Shown: positions 1 to 12,059 of the stretch, piece by piece
Position numbering within the stretch: the stretch's first letter is position 1
Layout: each line of letters opens with the position of its first letter
Assembly: GCA_030407005.1 (NCBI GenBank)
Contig: JAUDYN010000001.1
Span: 3,782,001-3,846,000 of the forward strand
Origin: Desarmillaria ectypa
Lineage: Eukaryota > Basidiomycota > Agaricomycetes > Agaricales > Physalacriaceae
Reading direction: 5' to 3'
DNA length: 64,000 nt
Position numbers and translations under genes: made by a program
The notes under the pieces: generated by a model
The model's input: the letters and a program-made list of their open reading frames with translations, nothing else
Database searches by the model: none
What the model was told of the DNA's origin: nothing

Positions 1-441
1 CTCCTTGAAGAGACAATGACTTCGATGCCCAAGGTTTTCTCTGGGGACGCGGTATTCTGGCATGGCGACCTCATCCATTCAGCCGAGAAAGACCATACAG
101 GAAAATGTGACCCAGCTGGTATGTTACTCCGACATCCACGCGTGCGACGCGTCTAAACCCCATCTTCAGCGATGTACATGTCGGCTGTTCCTATAACTCT
201 GATAAATCGGGAGGCACGGGAGGCAAAGGAAACGTCGCGCCATCTGATTTTCATATGCAGACGAAGTATGGAAATAAATTGCTAGGCTAGGGAAAGCCTG
301 ATGATATCTTGAATCCCTTAGGACGAAAGGTTACGGAATTTCCTGCATGATGTCATTTTTTACAGATCTGCACCTGGCGCCATCGAAGTAGAGGACTTCA
401 TGGACGCGATCCTCCCTCTCTATAGACGCACTATCATCTAA
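1..441 (+). CDS. DUF1479 family protein, 3' end (partial)
   Basis: The 5' part lies outside the window. The first frame gives GDAVFWHGDLIHSAEKDHTG, the pattern of the DUF1479 (YbiU/Gig2-like) family, a cupin-like fold group related to Fe(II)/2-oxoglutarate dioxygenases. The H-x-D and distal H of that stretch look like metal-site residues. A GT-AG intron at about 119-172 joins to a frame reading MYMSAVPITLINREAR, matching the usual family stretch that follows. Further short introns lead to a last exon ending GAIEVEDFMDAILPLYRRTII and TAA at 439-441. The family call is from memory of the motif; the substrate is unknown. Exon borders after about 270 are uncertain. Confidence 0.55.
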
Positions 442-1903
442 GTTATGTCAGAACATCGGCGCGCCGCAGTAAAATAGCTGACACACTCTTCGAAGTAACC
501 TTGTAACCCCTGACGGAATATATCAGAACTACGCCCAGAATACGACTGGACACACCACTTACCCAGGACTTGGTTGATAGATGATGAGCTACGATCAGTA
601 CTGGTGTACTGAGTGTTCATGTTCTAGAGACGTACAGAGGTCACGATTCCTTGCTTGATAAAGTAAACAGGTGGTAATGACCTCGTCAATAAACGTTAAA
701 CGTTTGTCATTGCAAGTCGCCCGATGTCGATTAAGCAAGGTGGCTCAATAAGCCCTATGTAAACCCGAGGACATCCTTAGCAGTTTGGTCGTGATCAGTA
801 GGCCTATGCATGGGTTATTATCAGGCCGAAAGTAAGAGAACAAACGAGACAGACATCCACACGATCGATGATAATGCAAGAAAGGTCAGCCAGGATACCA
901 TCCTAAGTTGGAAGAAAGAGGCATATTTCTCTGCGATGCATCCCTTTTACAGAAGTAGAAAGCCGTGAATTATTGGCAGAACCACCAGTCCAATAAATCA
1001 GCATGCCAGATCACAAAGAAAGATGCGGCTCACTGACAATGTACATTTCTTCGTATGTGCGGGCCACAGCTGAATTTGCGTAAATGGTAATACTTCACGC
1101 ATCACGACCTGTCCACAAGCGTGTATATATCCAGACAGTTGTTTCCGTTGTCGAGGGTAAACAAGAATAAATAGCCGAGAGATCATCGGTCGTGCGTGTT
1201 GCTTTGAATGCCAGGCCCGAGCTCCGGCATCTTACAATGCATACTTTGCCCCGACTGCCTTCTGGATGTTATTCATCCTTCTTCCTCACTCATGAAGTAG
1301 TTGAGACCTTTCAGCTTCTCACTATACTTTTTTCCTCGTCTTTTCTAACGAACCTTCAGGCTCTGGAAGAACACGCCGCACTTAAAGTGTCCATTAACGA
1401 CTCGTGCTTAGCGCTTCTACCCATGTGTTTGTATGAAATGACAACCTCTCCCGTTGTGGATGGATATGGTTATACGATGACCTTCAGTTTCCAGTTATAC
1501 TTCCTTCGTTCCTAGATGACTTGAATATTTCCGAACAAGGCTCACACTCGAAGTTCTAGATTCCGACGACAGAAGCTTTGACCCACTTCTCAACGCAAGC
1601 TAGGCCGAAAAGGCGAGCGCGCTTATCAAAGGCGAGTCCACCATCACTTAGTACCAGTAAGTACTGATTCTTCGGGCCCATCAGGCATGGTCTTAGTTTT
1701 AGATTTCAAGCCTCATTGCTTCTGACATGCATGCCACGGCAATGAAGAGTATGGCGAGGATTAGATTAAGTTAACTTGTGTTGAACCAGCGACAATTTTT
1801 CTCCGGCACCTTCCGACCTTATTCGGGGACTATTAGACCCTGAGAATTCAAATACTCCTGAAACAGACATTGACTGATCAGCACATGTTCCTTCCCCCCA
1901 ACA
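442..1903. other. Intergenic, no gene recognised
   Basis: Frames on both strands are short and show no recognisable motif or consistent splice pattern. The last few hundred bases presumably hold the promoter of the MpaB-like gene that starts at 1904. No repeat or RNA gene is visible. Confidence 0.5.
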
Positions 1904-3691
1904 ATGTCTGACTGGCCCATCGGAAACCTGCAAGTTACTGGACTTGCTTGCTTGGGATACCTTTCTCTCGTTGGACTCCTCCGATGGCGACGCTACAACA
2001 CCATACACGAGAAATACACACCCAAGTACAAGACTGGGACGCTGACACTGCAAGATGCACAGGAAATCATAGGTCTCTCCATGATGTATGACATGCCAGT
2101 GCTTATGAACTATGCACTGGCATTTGCGCTGTTCAAAACCTACGCGATTGTGTGTAATATTTTGTTTTCATATCTAACTTGCGTTGATCAAAGAGAATAT
2201 CGCAGCCAAGTATCTCAAAACTCTTATTCGATACCCAAGAACTTTCCAACCCGGACAGGATCTCAAAGCGCTATGCGGACGTGAGTGTTTCCATTTCCCG
2301 ACAGTGTCCTTCCCCAATTCGAAGCTGCTCTAGACCGAGATCTGCATTTGTGAGTGTTATTGCCCTAGTATCATTACTATATCGAAACTTCAATTCTCAT
2401 TAGCGACGTGGATGTTCTGTCCAATATCAGGAAAGCCCATGACGAACATCCCGGAGGATGAGAGGTGTTACGAAGAAGACCCGCGAGCGAATATTGCCAT
2501 TTCTCGCGTCAATTGGCTGCACTCGCGTTATAAAATTGTACGGATCCGTCTTTCCCCTATTATAAGTGATATATTTAATATAAACATTAGTCGAACGGCG
2601 ACTATTTATACACGCTGTGTTTGTTCATCATCGAACCTGTCGTATGCAACACAGCCTACGATTATTCCCAGAATGATTCTAATACTGTCTCCAGAGGTGG
2701 GCCGAAAGATTTGGATGGCGGGCTCTCTCCGAGCTGGAACGTTCGGTAAGCTATCAATTGCAGCCTATTCCGTCACGAGTCTAATTTATCTCCCAAGGCC
2801 CTGCTAATGTACTGGACTGAAATTGGTCATAGAATGAACATCAAAGACATTCCAGGAACATGGGAAGAACTCGTTCAGTGGTCACAGGCGCGTCATATTC
2901 CTCTCGGTCAAATATGCGCTCATTGGAATGAACAGAAATACGAAGAGAACATGGTCCCAGCACAGACTAATCACGATGTAGCCTCTCTCACCACAGAAGA
3001 GCTCCTCCACGTCATTCCTGAATCGTTTGGGATCAAGAACTTCGCTCGGAGGGTCTCAATCTGCCTTCTCGACGACCGTACTCGCATCGCTATGATGTCA
3101 GCACACCTTGCCCCTTCTCCAAACAAGCCCTTCTGACTGTATTCATAGGCAGCCAGCACAGCCTTGGTACTTCCACGCATTCGCTCGCGCTGTCTTACAC
3201 ACCTTTAGCTTCACCCAACACCATTTATGTCTTCCTCGGAGCAAAGGCGAGCTTGTAGTCTCTGCCGAAATGCCAAAGTTTGATAGCCGGGATGGACCGG
3301 TTCGTATGCACCCGACGCGATGGCAGCCTAAGCCTTGGTATAAACCACAGGCCACAGGTCTTTGGGGTTCACTGAAAGATAGGCTTGCAGTCTTGATCGG
3401 CTTCTATGACGAGATGCCGGGGAAGAAATACAAGACTGATGGTTATGCACTGGAAGAAATAGTGCGTCTGAGATTGATGTTTCTCGTCAGCTCTTGTGCT
3501 GATTTTTTGTAGGGTCCGCTATCTCTAGAGAAAGGTGCGTCGACGCAGTGTTAGGCTTTATCTAGCACTCTGACTGCGGCCGGACAGCCGGAAGGGAGGA
3601 AACGAGGCGTATGGCTGAAGACATGCAAGGATGTCCGATCCGAGCACCTTGGTTCGCAGACATAAGTCCTGCAATGAAGGTTGAACGCTGA
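1904..3691 (+). CDS. MpaB-like membrane-associated oxygenase (DUF2236)
   Basis: Member of the MpaB/DUF2236 family, named for the ER-bound oxygenase MpaB of mycophenolic acid biosynthesis; here the substrate is unknown. The start at 1904 gives an N-terminal hydrophobic segment (about residues 13-28) and then the family's WRRYNTIHEKYTPKYKTGTL region. Splicing by eye through about ten short introns keeps one frame: RISKRYAD, ISTWMFCPISGKP, DPRANIAISRVNWLHSRYKI, GDYLYTLCLFIIEP, RWAERFGWRALSELER, YWTEIGHRMNIKDIPGTWEE, MVPAQTNHDVASLTTEELL, MMQPAQPWYFHAFARAVL, WYKPQATGLWGSLKDRL and EEIGPLSLEKAG, then RRMAEDMQGCPIRAPW near the C-terminus. Length (about 420 aa) and order match the family, so I judge it intact. 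The stretch at 2887-2934 is either 16 extra codons or a non-consensus intron. Neighbours do not suggest a pathway. Confidence 0.8.
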
Positions 3692-3779
3692 GGCTTAACA
3701 TTCGCGTGCCTTGCTCGGAAGCAATAGGTTTTATTATTATATTCAACAGGTCAATGGCGTGGTTCTGGAATCTAGTACA

Positions 3780-6700
3780 CGATATACAGCATAGTATCTA
3801 AATCCTCGATAGCAGATAGAAAGCATGTACACATTAGTCCAAGCGAAAGCAAAATATCTGCGAGCCCTGTTGATCTCATTCCATTTTTGTGTATTGCACC
3901 GTTTTGCTCCAGCTGCTTTGTTTGAAACCATCCGTCGTTAACACTTTCTCGACGGCGTCCTTCAGCGTCGTATCACCACATCGACGTAAACATAGAAGGA
4001 CCGCCATGAAACGGTAGATATCGATGGGCGAAGAAATATTGAATGTCCGCACGTTGCGCCCAACAATATAGACGTTCTAGAACAAGGTGAACATGACATA
4101 CAGTAACGAGAGAAAGAAACTTATCTCTGAGTCGCTAGAATACCAAGCCATGAGCACAGCGCTTTAGACACCATCTGTAGCTAGCGCGAAAACACCTTTT
4201 TGGTGACTCCTAAACTTGCGAGATATTTAACTGAAGTCTCCAGGTTCATTTTTGCCTGCACAAGGGCCTTCGCATAAGTCTGAGTCGGTTTCTTTGTATT
4301 CGGCAACTAGAACGGCCAACAGAAGTTTGGTGAGGAGCTCCTTGACGTCCATCACCACACCAGGTGGGAAATTCATCTTGGGTGCTGACTTGGTCTCGGA
4401 GCATGTAATCATAAATGGGTGCATGAGGTTTTCTGCCATAGTCATCGGTAGGTCGTTCTTCTCGTCGTCGGCCTTATTCTTCGCCTCGAGAAGTGCTTAA
4501 GCAGCCGCCTCCTGCTCCTCCTCAATTGCAATGTTCCGGGAAGACATTGATCTCGTTCGTACTGAAGCAGGTCGAGAACGAGGTCGAGATGAGCCAGATT
4601 TTTTGGTGCGACCCTTTACCTTTGACGAAGGCTTGTCCGCGTTAGATACTTACACCATCGGGTTCAGCAACATTATCTGCATTGTGTGTCCGAATAGCAT
4701 TACGGGTTTCTGAGACACGAACAAGAGGCTCCGATATTTTCCGAGGGCGTTCCAGTGGTATTGTTAGGATCGCGTCAAGGACGTCTAGTTTTTATTCATC
4801 TCCAGCGCGCTTTAAAATGGTGGTCTTTGCGGCTTCCAGATCGGCGAAGATATTTAGACGAAGATTGTATGGAGGACATCATGAGAAACTTTGCTTGTCT
4901 AAAGGAGAAGCTTGCACTTCAAAGGAGAAGGGCTGTAATGGTTATTTAATGCTCGCTGAACTCGTAGACGATTATGTACGCATGTTCTGCAACATTTTGG
5001 AATTGTTCACCGTTGAACTGGGAAGATGATGTTGCAAGGTCCGAGGTGATATTTCGAGGCAGCAGTAGCGCTCTCCCGAAGCTGGGATGCCGAGGAGTGC
5101 GGAGTACGCAGTTATTGTTTGAAAGGACTTACACGACTCTTCCAGAGGACAGTTCATGGGTGTTCGCAGGGCCAAGTTTAAGCAGAATGTCCCGCTCATG
5201 GCGAGCCTCAGCTTCATTGTGAAATTTACCGCCTTTCTCGTCTGAGTACCCACCAACTGACGCCCACAAGAGAGACGAGAAGTAGCCCGGAGACGACCTC
5301 CCAGAATTCTTGAGGAAGCATCGGAGTGTTCTTGCCGTCAGGGCACGCACTTGCTTGTGAGAGGAAGTGCTTTCGCACATCCTCAATCCGTTTGTCAACG
5401 ACAGGCAATCCGTGCTAGGCCGGTTAAGCAATATGGGGTCATAGGTGGTGTCTAGATGCAGTTACCTCGGCGATAGGTGGGTTCTTATATTGGTTCATTT
5501 CGTCAGGGACCCGAGCATCTCATTAATCTCTAATGCTTTAGGCGTTAATTCTTTGAGCTCCGGGTCATTCATGTCGAGCTGTACATTGGCCACACTGGTG
5601 ATGTGCCAATGATGTGCAAATTGGAGAAAGACAACTTTGCGGTGGGGGAAACGCCAGCCAAGGACTTCGCACCCAAGCTGACGGCCCAGCATGAGCAACT
5701 ATAGTTGGTAAACAGTCAACAATGAAGAGATATGCTGAACAAGACAGCGTATCTGCGCTCTTCGATCGTTTACCAGTATTTCCATTATTGGATGATCCCC
5801 TATCCGTCTTTGCTCTTAAAAAATAGTCAGGAGTCGAAAATCCATAAGTAGTCCGTACTCTGGTCTTCCACGTTCATTAGGCTGAGCAGACGAACTATAC
5901 GACGGGGTCTTTGAACCCGTAGCTCCAATAGAACGTTCTCGGGGATGTGCAAGGTCGATATCCGGGAGATATTGGTCAGGCTCTGGGAGGTTCGCGTTTG
6001 CTGCGGCAGATATAGAGCGCCTCGGACGGTGAGAAAACCTAGACTTGGAAGCAGACCGCGTTACGCGCATTTCGGAGTCAGCCATGATAAGCAGCAATAA
6101 GTTGACGAGGGATCGGAAGGTCCTTTGTGGTCCGCGTCGCTGTTAAATACATGAGGGGCCACGATTCCCTCGACATGCGCATGAATGCCGATGATAAATT
6201 GCCCAAATTTGAGAGCTTACTGACATAGGATGACTGAGCAGATGTCGGATCCGTTGAAGCCTCCGTGCGCTCATAGCTAGTGTCACTATCCGAGGATGAT
6301 TCGTCGTCGCATGATATTTCCGAGTCATATTCTTCCTGTGACTCTTCGTTCGAGCGTTCCGCCGTGATATTAGATGGGCGCCCCGAAGATTCATCGTCTA
6401 TGATCGGCCTCGGCCGTTGAATATCTTGAACGATATGAGATATCAGCAATGAAGCATGTTTATCCTTCATAAAACTTTGCAGGTGTGATAACCGTGGTCG
6501 AACGAAAGCCGCCTGTTCCCTGTCCACAAATTCGTTAGCAAATAAATCTAGCTCCATTTCATTCGCACCCACGATGTATATGACTTATCGTAACAGACAG
6601 ACTCCAGTAGCAGTGAGACCTGTTGAATTTGGTCATATTTGGCAAGCGCTTCGGTCAGTTGGATAACATTCCTGCTCGTCGTTAGCGCAATCATCAGCAT

Positions 6701-7205
6701 TCGTTTCGAGCATAGCGATAGCCCCTTCGGAGTCAGCTCGAGCCATCCCAACGTATCAACAGGGTCCCAAAATGGTATCGTTCACTGCCTGGTATCATCC
6801 TTTGACGCATCGGAAAGCGCTCTGAGCGTGCCAACCGTTAAAAGCACCAAATCCAAAATATCGAGTACTTCCGAGGTTGACTCTGTGAGTTATTTTGGTG
6901 AGCCTTTAAGAGTATTTCTAATTTCCTCGAGCAAAGGAGAGGCCCGGGAAGAGACGACTGGGTATGGACCGTTTACAAGTCGCGAGGGAATTGGAGAGTC
7001 AAGCAAGCACACCAAGTGATTTGTCTCCGCCGGCCATTCTTCTGAGCACGAGACTACCGGATTAAACGAAAATATTGCAGCATTTGTTGTATATTGTAAC
7101 ACAATGCAGAGCCGTGGTGAGGAAGAGGGTGGTCGTAGTGGCAACAGAGCAACTTGTGGATCGCGGTTCGGGACGGTAACCGAACATCATCCACGTGACC
7201 GGAAT
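3780..7205 (-). pseudogene. Decayed copy A of the unknown two-domain gene (inverted duplicate of 41.04-44.84 kb)
   Basis: Read on the minus strand, this stretch aligns from its promoter to its 3' flank with the gene at 41176-44761. Shared blocks include SPIPSRLVNGPYPVVSSRAS, YDSEISCDDESSSDSDTSYE, DLAHPRERSIGATGS, HNEAEARHE and, at the 3' end, CGDTTLKDAVEK. Lesions are visible: a frameshift and stop after the first about 85 codons (near 6890), loss of the segment equivalent to 41888-42252 and of a second one equivalent to about 42310-42480, a one-base deletion in the block before ALATDGV (near 4190), and a TAA inside that motif. It retains about 140 bp near 6640-6750 that copy B lacks. Function unknown; see copy B. 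Clearly a paralog, and almost certainly non-coding now. Confidence 0.85.
6223..6338 (-). repeat. 116 bp identical tract shared with 41772-41887
   Basis: This tract encodes an acidic/serine run ending TSAQSSYV. Its reverse complement is identical base for base to 41772-41887, while the flanking 170 bp upstream is only about 87% identical by my count. It ends exactly where copy A has lost a segment. Confidence 0.9.
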
Positions 7206-9699
7206 TTTTTAATCCAATTTTTAACTTTGCTTCTGGTCTCCCTGGTGTTTCGATATCTTATGCGTCTCGCTCCAGAATCGTTTTATCTAACATTGACAAT
7301 AAGTATCTTCCCCCTCTTCCATGCTTCGGTTATCTCATAAGTTGATTTTACGGTCACCATGTCTATTATATCTGTCGCGGTCAAAATTGCAACTATCCTT
7401 CTAGTCCTGTAATATCTTCTCGCATCCTCCTCCTCACATCACCACTAGCTATACTTCCCTTCTTTCTCGAAGCCTCCATCCTTTTCTTCAAAAAATATTT
7501 GACAGTCTTCTGATTTGCCAACGTTTGGAAGATAAATGACCCTTATAACGCTTCCATCAAAGTTAACCTCGTTAGTGCGACAAAAAGTTTAAGCGTTTCG
7601 CGGACACTTTCCAAGTCCCGCATTCCGCAACATTGGCATCCGTCCAGAACGCTTGTCGATACGACACAAACTCGGAAAGTCCAACATTGTTTGTTACAAA
7701 GCCCTTCGTGTCCCGACGTCAGTTCATGTGTCAACCCGTTGAACCTAGAATGGAGTTCAAAGTTGGACGTTTGTTGAAAGGTTCATGCGTCGGTATTTAC
7801 ACATATGAATCGGACCCGTGGCGGCTTTATGTTAAGACTCCGGTCATCATGCATGATGTCAAGTCGTAGCTTCTCAGATATCACGCTGCCAAGGGGTAAA
7901 TGTATACCATCGGACCCACTTCGACTAGGCATCCTTCAGGTATCTCGTATACGCGTTATCTTCGCTACGTTGTTGCCTAGGGGGATACCATCGTACGTTG
8001 TCGACAGATAGTCATCGGAGTGGACGAAGGAAGTTCGGAGGTGCCAGGCAATTTGTATGATTGCGGAGAGCATCAGTCAGCACGACGCAGACACCATCTT
8101 CTTGATGCGTTTGGACTTCCAGACCTGTTCGCGGGACCATAGTAAACTACGATGGCAAGCGGTATGCGTTATTAGCGTGCGAGCTATATTAGCAGCAACA
8201 CATTTACAAGTACTATGGGACCTTTAGTTGCGTTTCTCTGTGAAGAGTGAAGAAACTCACCCATAAGTGATGACGCTAACCACAAAAAGACTGTTGCGTT
8301 ACACCAATAGGAAAGTCGGATAATGTCGTCTGGTTCAAGGAGGCAAACAAAAATGAGTGCTTTTTCAGGTGCATATGACACTTCTTGGGGTCTCGCCGTC
8401 TCCATCGGAAAGAAGATACGAGTAGCATTCAAGCAAGCAAGCGCTTGAAAGATTCCCCATCGCCACCGGGAAGAAAATCTTGCACTCTTGGCAGCTGACT
8501 AGTTCACATCGGTCAAGATACATTGGGGTCACCTTCAGTAAAGCGGCTGGTTCAAGGTGCCTCATAAAAATTTATCTGTTATCCCCGCATTTTCGCAAGT
8601 TTTTGATTGACCCGAAAAAGACGCTTACCAGGAGTGAATTGAGCATTCACCAATCTTGGACGGCATGCTCGCAGGAGGTCCGAACACGTGTTTTCGTAAA
8701 CCAAGGACGTCTTGAGAATCAATGATTGGGGTTTAGCCAAGTAGAAAGAATAACCCCTTGGCTTGATAAGGTTCAGGTCATCTGAATGCAAGAAATGTCA
8801 CAAAATGCCAGCAGAAGGAGAAGGAGAAGAACGGAGTATATATTTGCGCGGCACGATCGCAGTATCCTTCAAGCTGTTCTGGTGATCTTCAACTGTAGTA
8901 GCTGAAAATGTGAAGCTTGAGCTCGAGTTTACGAGGAATGGATTCAGATCATGTCAGACAGCGTGGTCGTGCCTATATTGCGAAGAAAGGTCGATAGCCA
9001 ATCCCGCGTACTGCTACTACCAGTTTTCGGAGTCTTTTGTCAATGCGGGAATTTAGTTCATCCCCTGCTATCGATCTCGCGTCTTCGAAACGGAATTCAA
9101 GACCAGCATCGTAGCACCCTGAGTCCCTGACGCAGACTGGATTGGAGCAACAAGAGACTGAGTCAGGTGAACTGAGCACTCTTTCACAGAAGTAATATTC
9201 CGGCGTTACCTTCGGAGCGATCTAGAAAAATTGAAGGCGTCCGTATCAGAATACGACAACTGCGATGGCCGATGAATCGTTCTAGGTCACCGTTGCGGTT
9301 TATTATTTATTTATTTTTACCACGTAAGAAGGAATCCGGACACATACCAGCTGCAGGGAGTGCAAGCTCAATGTCTTTGTCGAATCTCATCGTCAAGGAC
9401 CTTGCCCGACGCTGCCCTCAGATACTAGTCTTGCGCAACGCGAGTGGCAGGAATATTGTCGACATCTGATGGCAACGGTTAGCGATGATGTTCTTAGCCG
9501 GACTCGCGTTTGCCATCATTTGTACCTCGCCCACCACCTTCAACGTTCTCCACATGAACAATCGCCCTTGCTGCCGCATGCGTTCTCATTTTTGGGCAGA
9601 TATTGATAAGGATCTCGGACAATGATGTCTTGACCCTGGAAAGCCATATGGCGCTGCGAGTTAGATAACAGGGAAAATGTTCTTCACCTCTTATCTACT
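7206..9699. other. Long gap without recognisable genes
   Basis: I examined both strands. Open frames are short (under 85 codons) and none carries a motif I know or extends through plausible splice sites. The part near 7174-7200 holds the shared promoter block of copy A. An AT-rich patch lies at about 9298-9320. This could be decayed coding sequence; nothing can be supported. Confidence 0.45.
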
Positions 9700-12059
9700 A
9701 TGGCGACATCTGCAAGTCTTACACTTACAACCACTCAGCAGCCTTATTTTCGTGACATTCTCGAAGAGTGGGCAGTAAAGCAGCCCCCAGCGACAGGGTT
9801 CAGTATGCCGTTCGAAGACATCGCTAATGCACCAAGAGCCAGCAAGGACGTTGTTGTCGCTTTTCGAACGCGACCTCCGCTGCCTGGCGAAGCTACGGGC
9901 AAGTTAAAACCGACGCCTGCAGATGGTGAGGATGATGTGTCAGTCGAGGCGTACATAGGCATCACCGTCAAGAGTGCTGAGCCGGGTATCTTTGTTGCTC
10001 ATGTATCTGGAATGAAGGTGCGTTCTCAGATTTCTCGCTGGTAGTCCTGACGCCTAACAACTCTAGGCAGTGGTCTGTATTTACGCTCACGCATAAGAAG
10101 TACATTGCCGACCTCGCCTTTGGACCGGATACGACGAATGAAGAAGTATAACAACGAACTATCATTGCTAATGACGTGCGTCTACTTTTGCAAGGCCTCA
10201 TGACACGGTCGGTCTGTTTTTAGGTCGGGAAAACCGACATGTTGTCGTTTCTGCATTGCTACGGGCCCATTATATCTATTACTAAATGGATACAAAAGCA
10301 CAAGGAACAAGTGGGAACTTCTTTATCGCTTCCGGAAGAGTTTTTTGGGCCTGGGACATGATAAAGAGTTTTGAGGTGTCAGTTTCTGGGCCTAATTAAC
10401 TCACCGACCCTGTCATTGATGCATGTGTGTTCTGAGAATCCTCACTGACACCATCTACAGCTCCTCCATCTGGTACTATCCGGTGGCGTCGGGTGCATTC
10501 TCGCTTACGGTCAAACAAGCAGTGGAAAAACGTACACCATGGAAGGAATCGAGTCTCGTATCGCGGGAGATCTCTTTGATGTCGCTCGTGTCCTCGGCAA
10601 CCGTCTTTCTTATGGCGAAAATGAAGCGGATTTTTTTTGAGGTCAATGTGACATTCTTGGAGCTCTTAGGGAAACACGCGACGGATTTAGTTGAGCCGAG
10701 AGACGAGATAGACGTGTCGGGAAATATTGTGCGCAACGACGTCACCATTCACGAGGACAAAACTGGAAATGTTAGGCCGAAGCTTATCTCCACGATCGTC
10801 CGCACGCCTAAAGAGCTGCAAGACCTTATCACGTCTTCTCTGTCGCACCGGCGCACTAGTGCTACTCTTCGAAACGCAGCTAGTAGCCGCAGCCATGCTG
10901 TTCTCACCATTCATATCAAGAATAAGTCTTTACCATATACCGAAGATGGACGGCTTATCCTTGTTGAGTAAGCTGCATTGGTTGACACGACATGAAAGGG
11001 AATTACTAATTTTCACTCAAGTCTAGCAGGCAGTGAGCGTTACGAAGACTCCAAAGCTCACGACAGGCAGCGCATGAAAGAGTCCCGCGAGAACAACGAA
11101 AGCCTTATGAATCTCAAAGAGTCTGTCCGTGCCAAAGCCAAGATGGCGGCTGAAGACGGCTTTGTGCATATCCCATGGCGTTCAAACAAGTTAACCATGT
11201 TGCTCAAACCCATCTTTGACGTTGAATCCCGTCAGCCGTCGAAAGTCGTCATCATTGCGCATGTCTCCCCGCACATCCAAGATAGTATTCACAGTACTAA
11301 CACGCTCTCATATGTAACCCCATTTCGCACAGTACCTGCCAAACCGCGCGGGCCCCTCGCGATGATTTCGAAGACCCGCGTACGTGGGACCGGGCGCAGA
11401 CGCACGCGTGGCTTACCAACTAGTTTGCGAAGCGCGCACCTGCTGAACAGAGCCATGCGGGGAAAGCAGACTTTGCTGCGAATACGCTTGTTTCACTGGA
11501 TGATTCTCCTGAGGGTTTGGATTTGGGTTTGGATATCGACAAAGTATGCCCTGAGGGGTACACCGCTAGGAATCTTGGCGCACTATATACCACGGAATTC
11601 GTCAAGCGTCGCCTAGTTGCGCGGACTGAAGGGACCGGAGATATGGAATTATTCAAAAACAGGGCCGCAGAAGTTATCGGACAGTTGTTCTACCTCATAA
11701 TGAGCGCCAAGACAAGGACAAGGACCCAGATCATGAAGAGCCGGAAGGTCAAAATGCAAGCTTATGGTAAGTTTTCCTTCGTCCTGCGTATGTTCACGTT
11801 GACATGTGAATTTCCAGGTGAGGCACCAAAACGGACCGTAGGGTATGGGGACGAGGATGATGACCCTATGCTGATGATTGACACCATGGAATTTCATACC
11901 CTAGAAAAACGGGACGCGACTATAGCTGCCGCGATCGCGAAAGCTGTCGAAGAGAAGACTGATGTGCGTGAAGCACATTCAAATGCGACTAAAGGCTTGA
12001 TGGATGCATGGAGGGTGGACGTGGCCCGGCGGCAGTCTGAGAGCAAAGCTTCGATATAG
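9700..12059 (+). pseudogene. Kinesin-like motor protein pseudogene
   Basis: A kinesin motor ATPase gene by its landmarks: N-terminal VVVAFRTRPPLPGEATGKLK; the P-loop block ILAYGQTSSGKTYTMEGIE near 10495; switch I region NAASSRSHAVLTIHI; switch II DLAGSER after an intron at about 10968-11025; and WRSNKLTMLLKPIF with VVIIAHVSP downstream. The C-terminal part has DDFEDPRTWDRAQTHAWL, which resembles a SAM/pointed-like module, then DKVCPEGYTARNLGALYTTE. Disabling changes: TAA at 10149-10151 where related motors have Tyr, an 8-T run at 10631-10638 that shifts the frame by +1, a further frame change near 11350, and TAG at 11421-11423. About 290 bp between the TAA-containing exon and the P-loop exon is a long intron or an insertion. 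The C-terminal frame to 12059 is clean. Confidence 0.8.

Noticed and set aside
2280..3560. MpaB-like gene first looked broken (missing middle and truncated C-terminus)
   Set aside because: Placing short GT-AG introns restores GDYLYTLCLFIIEP, RWAERFGW and the QGCPIRAPW C-terminus without any frameshift, so it is called intact.
8184..8791. Overlapping minus-strand frames of 66-82 codons with some internal similarity
   Set aside because: No family motif, no splice continuity, and the similarity (ctggttcaagg twice) is too short to support a gene or duplication.
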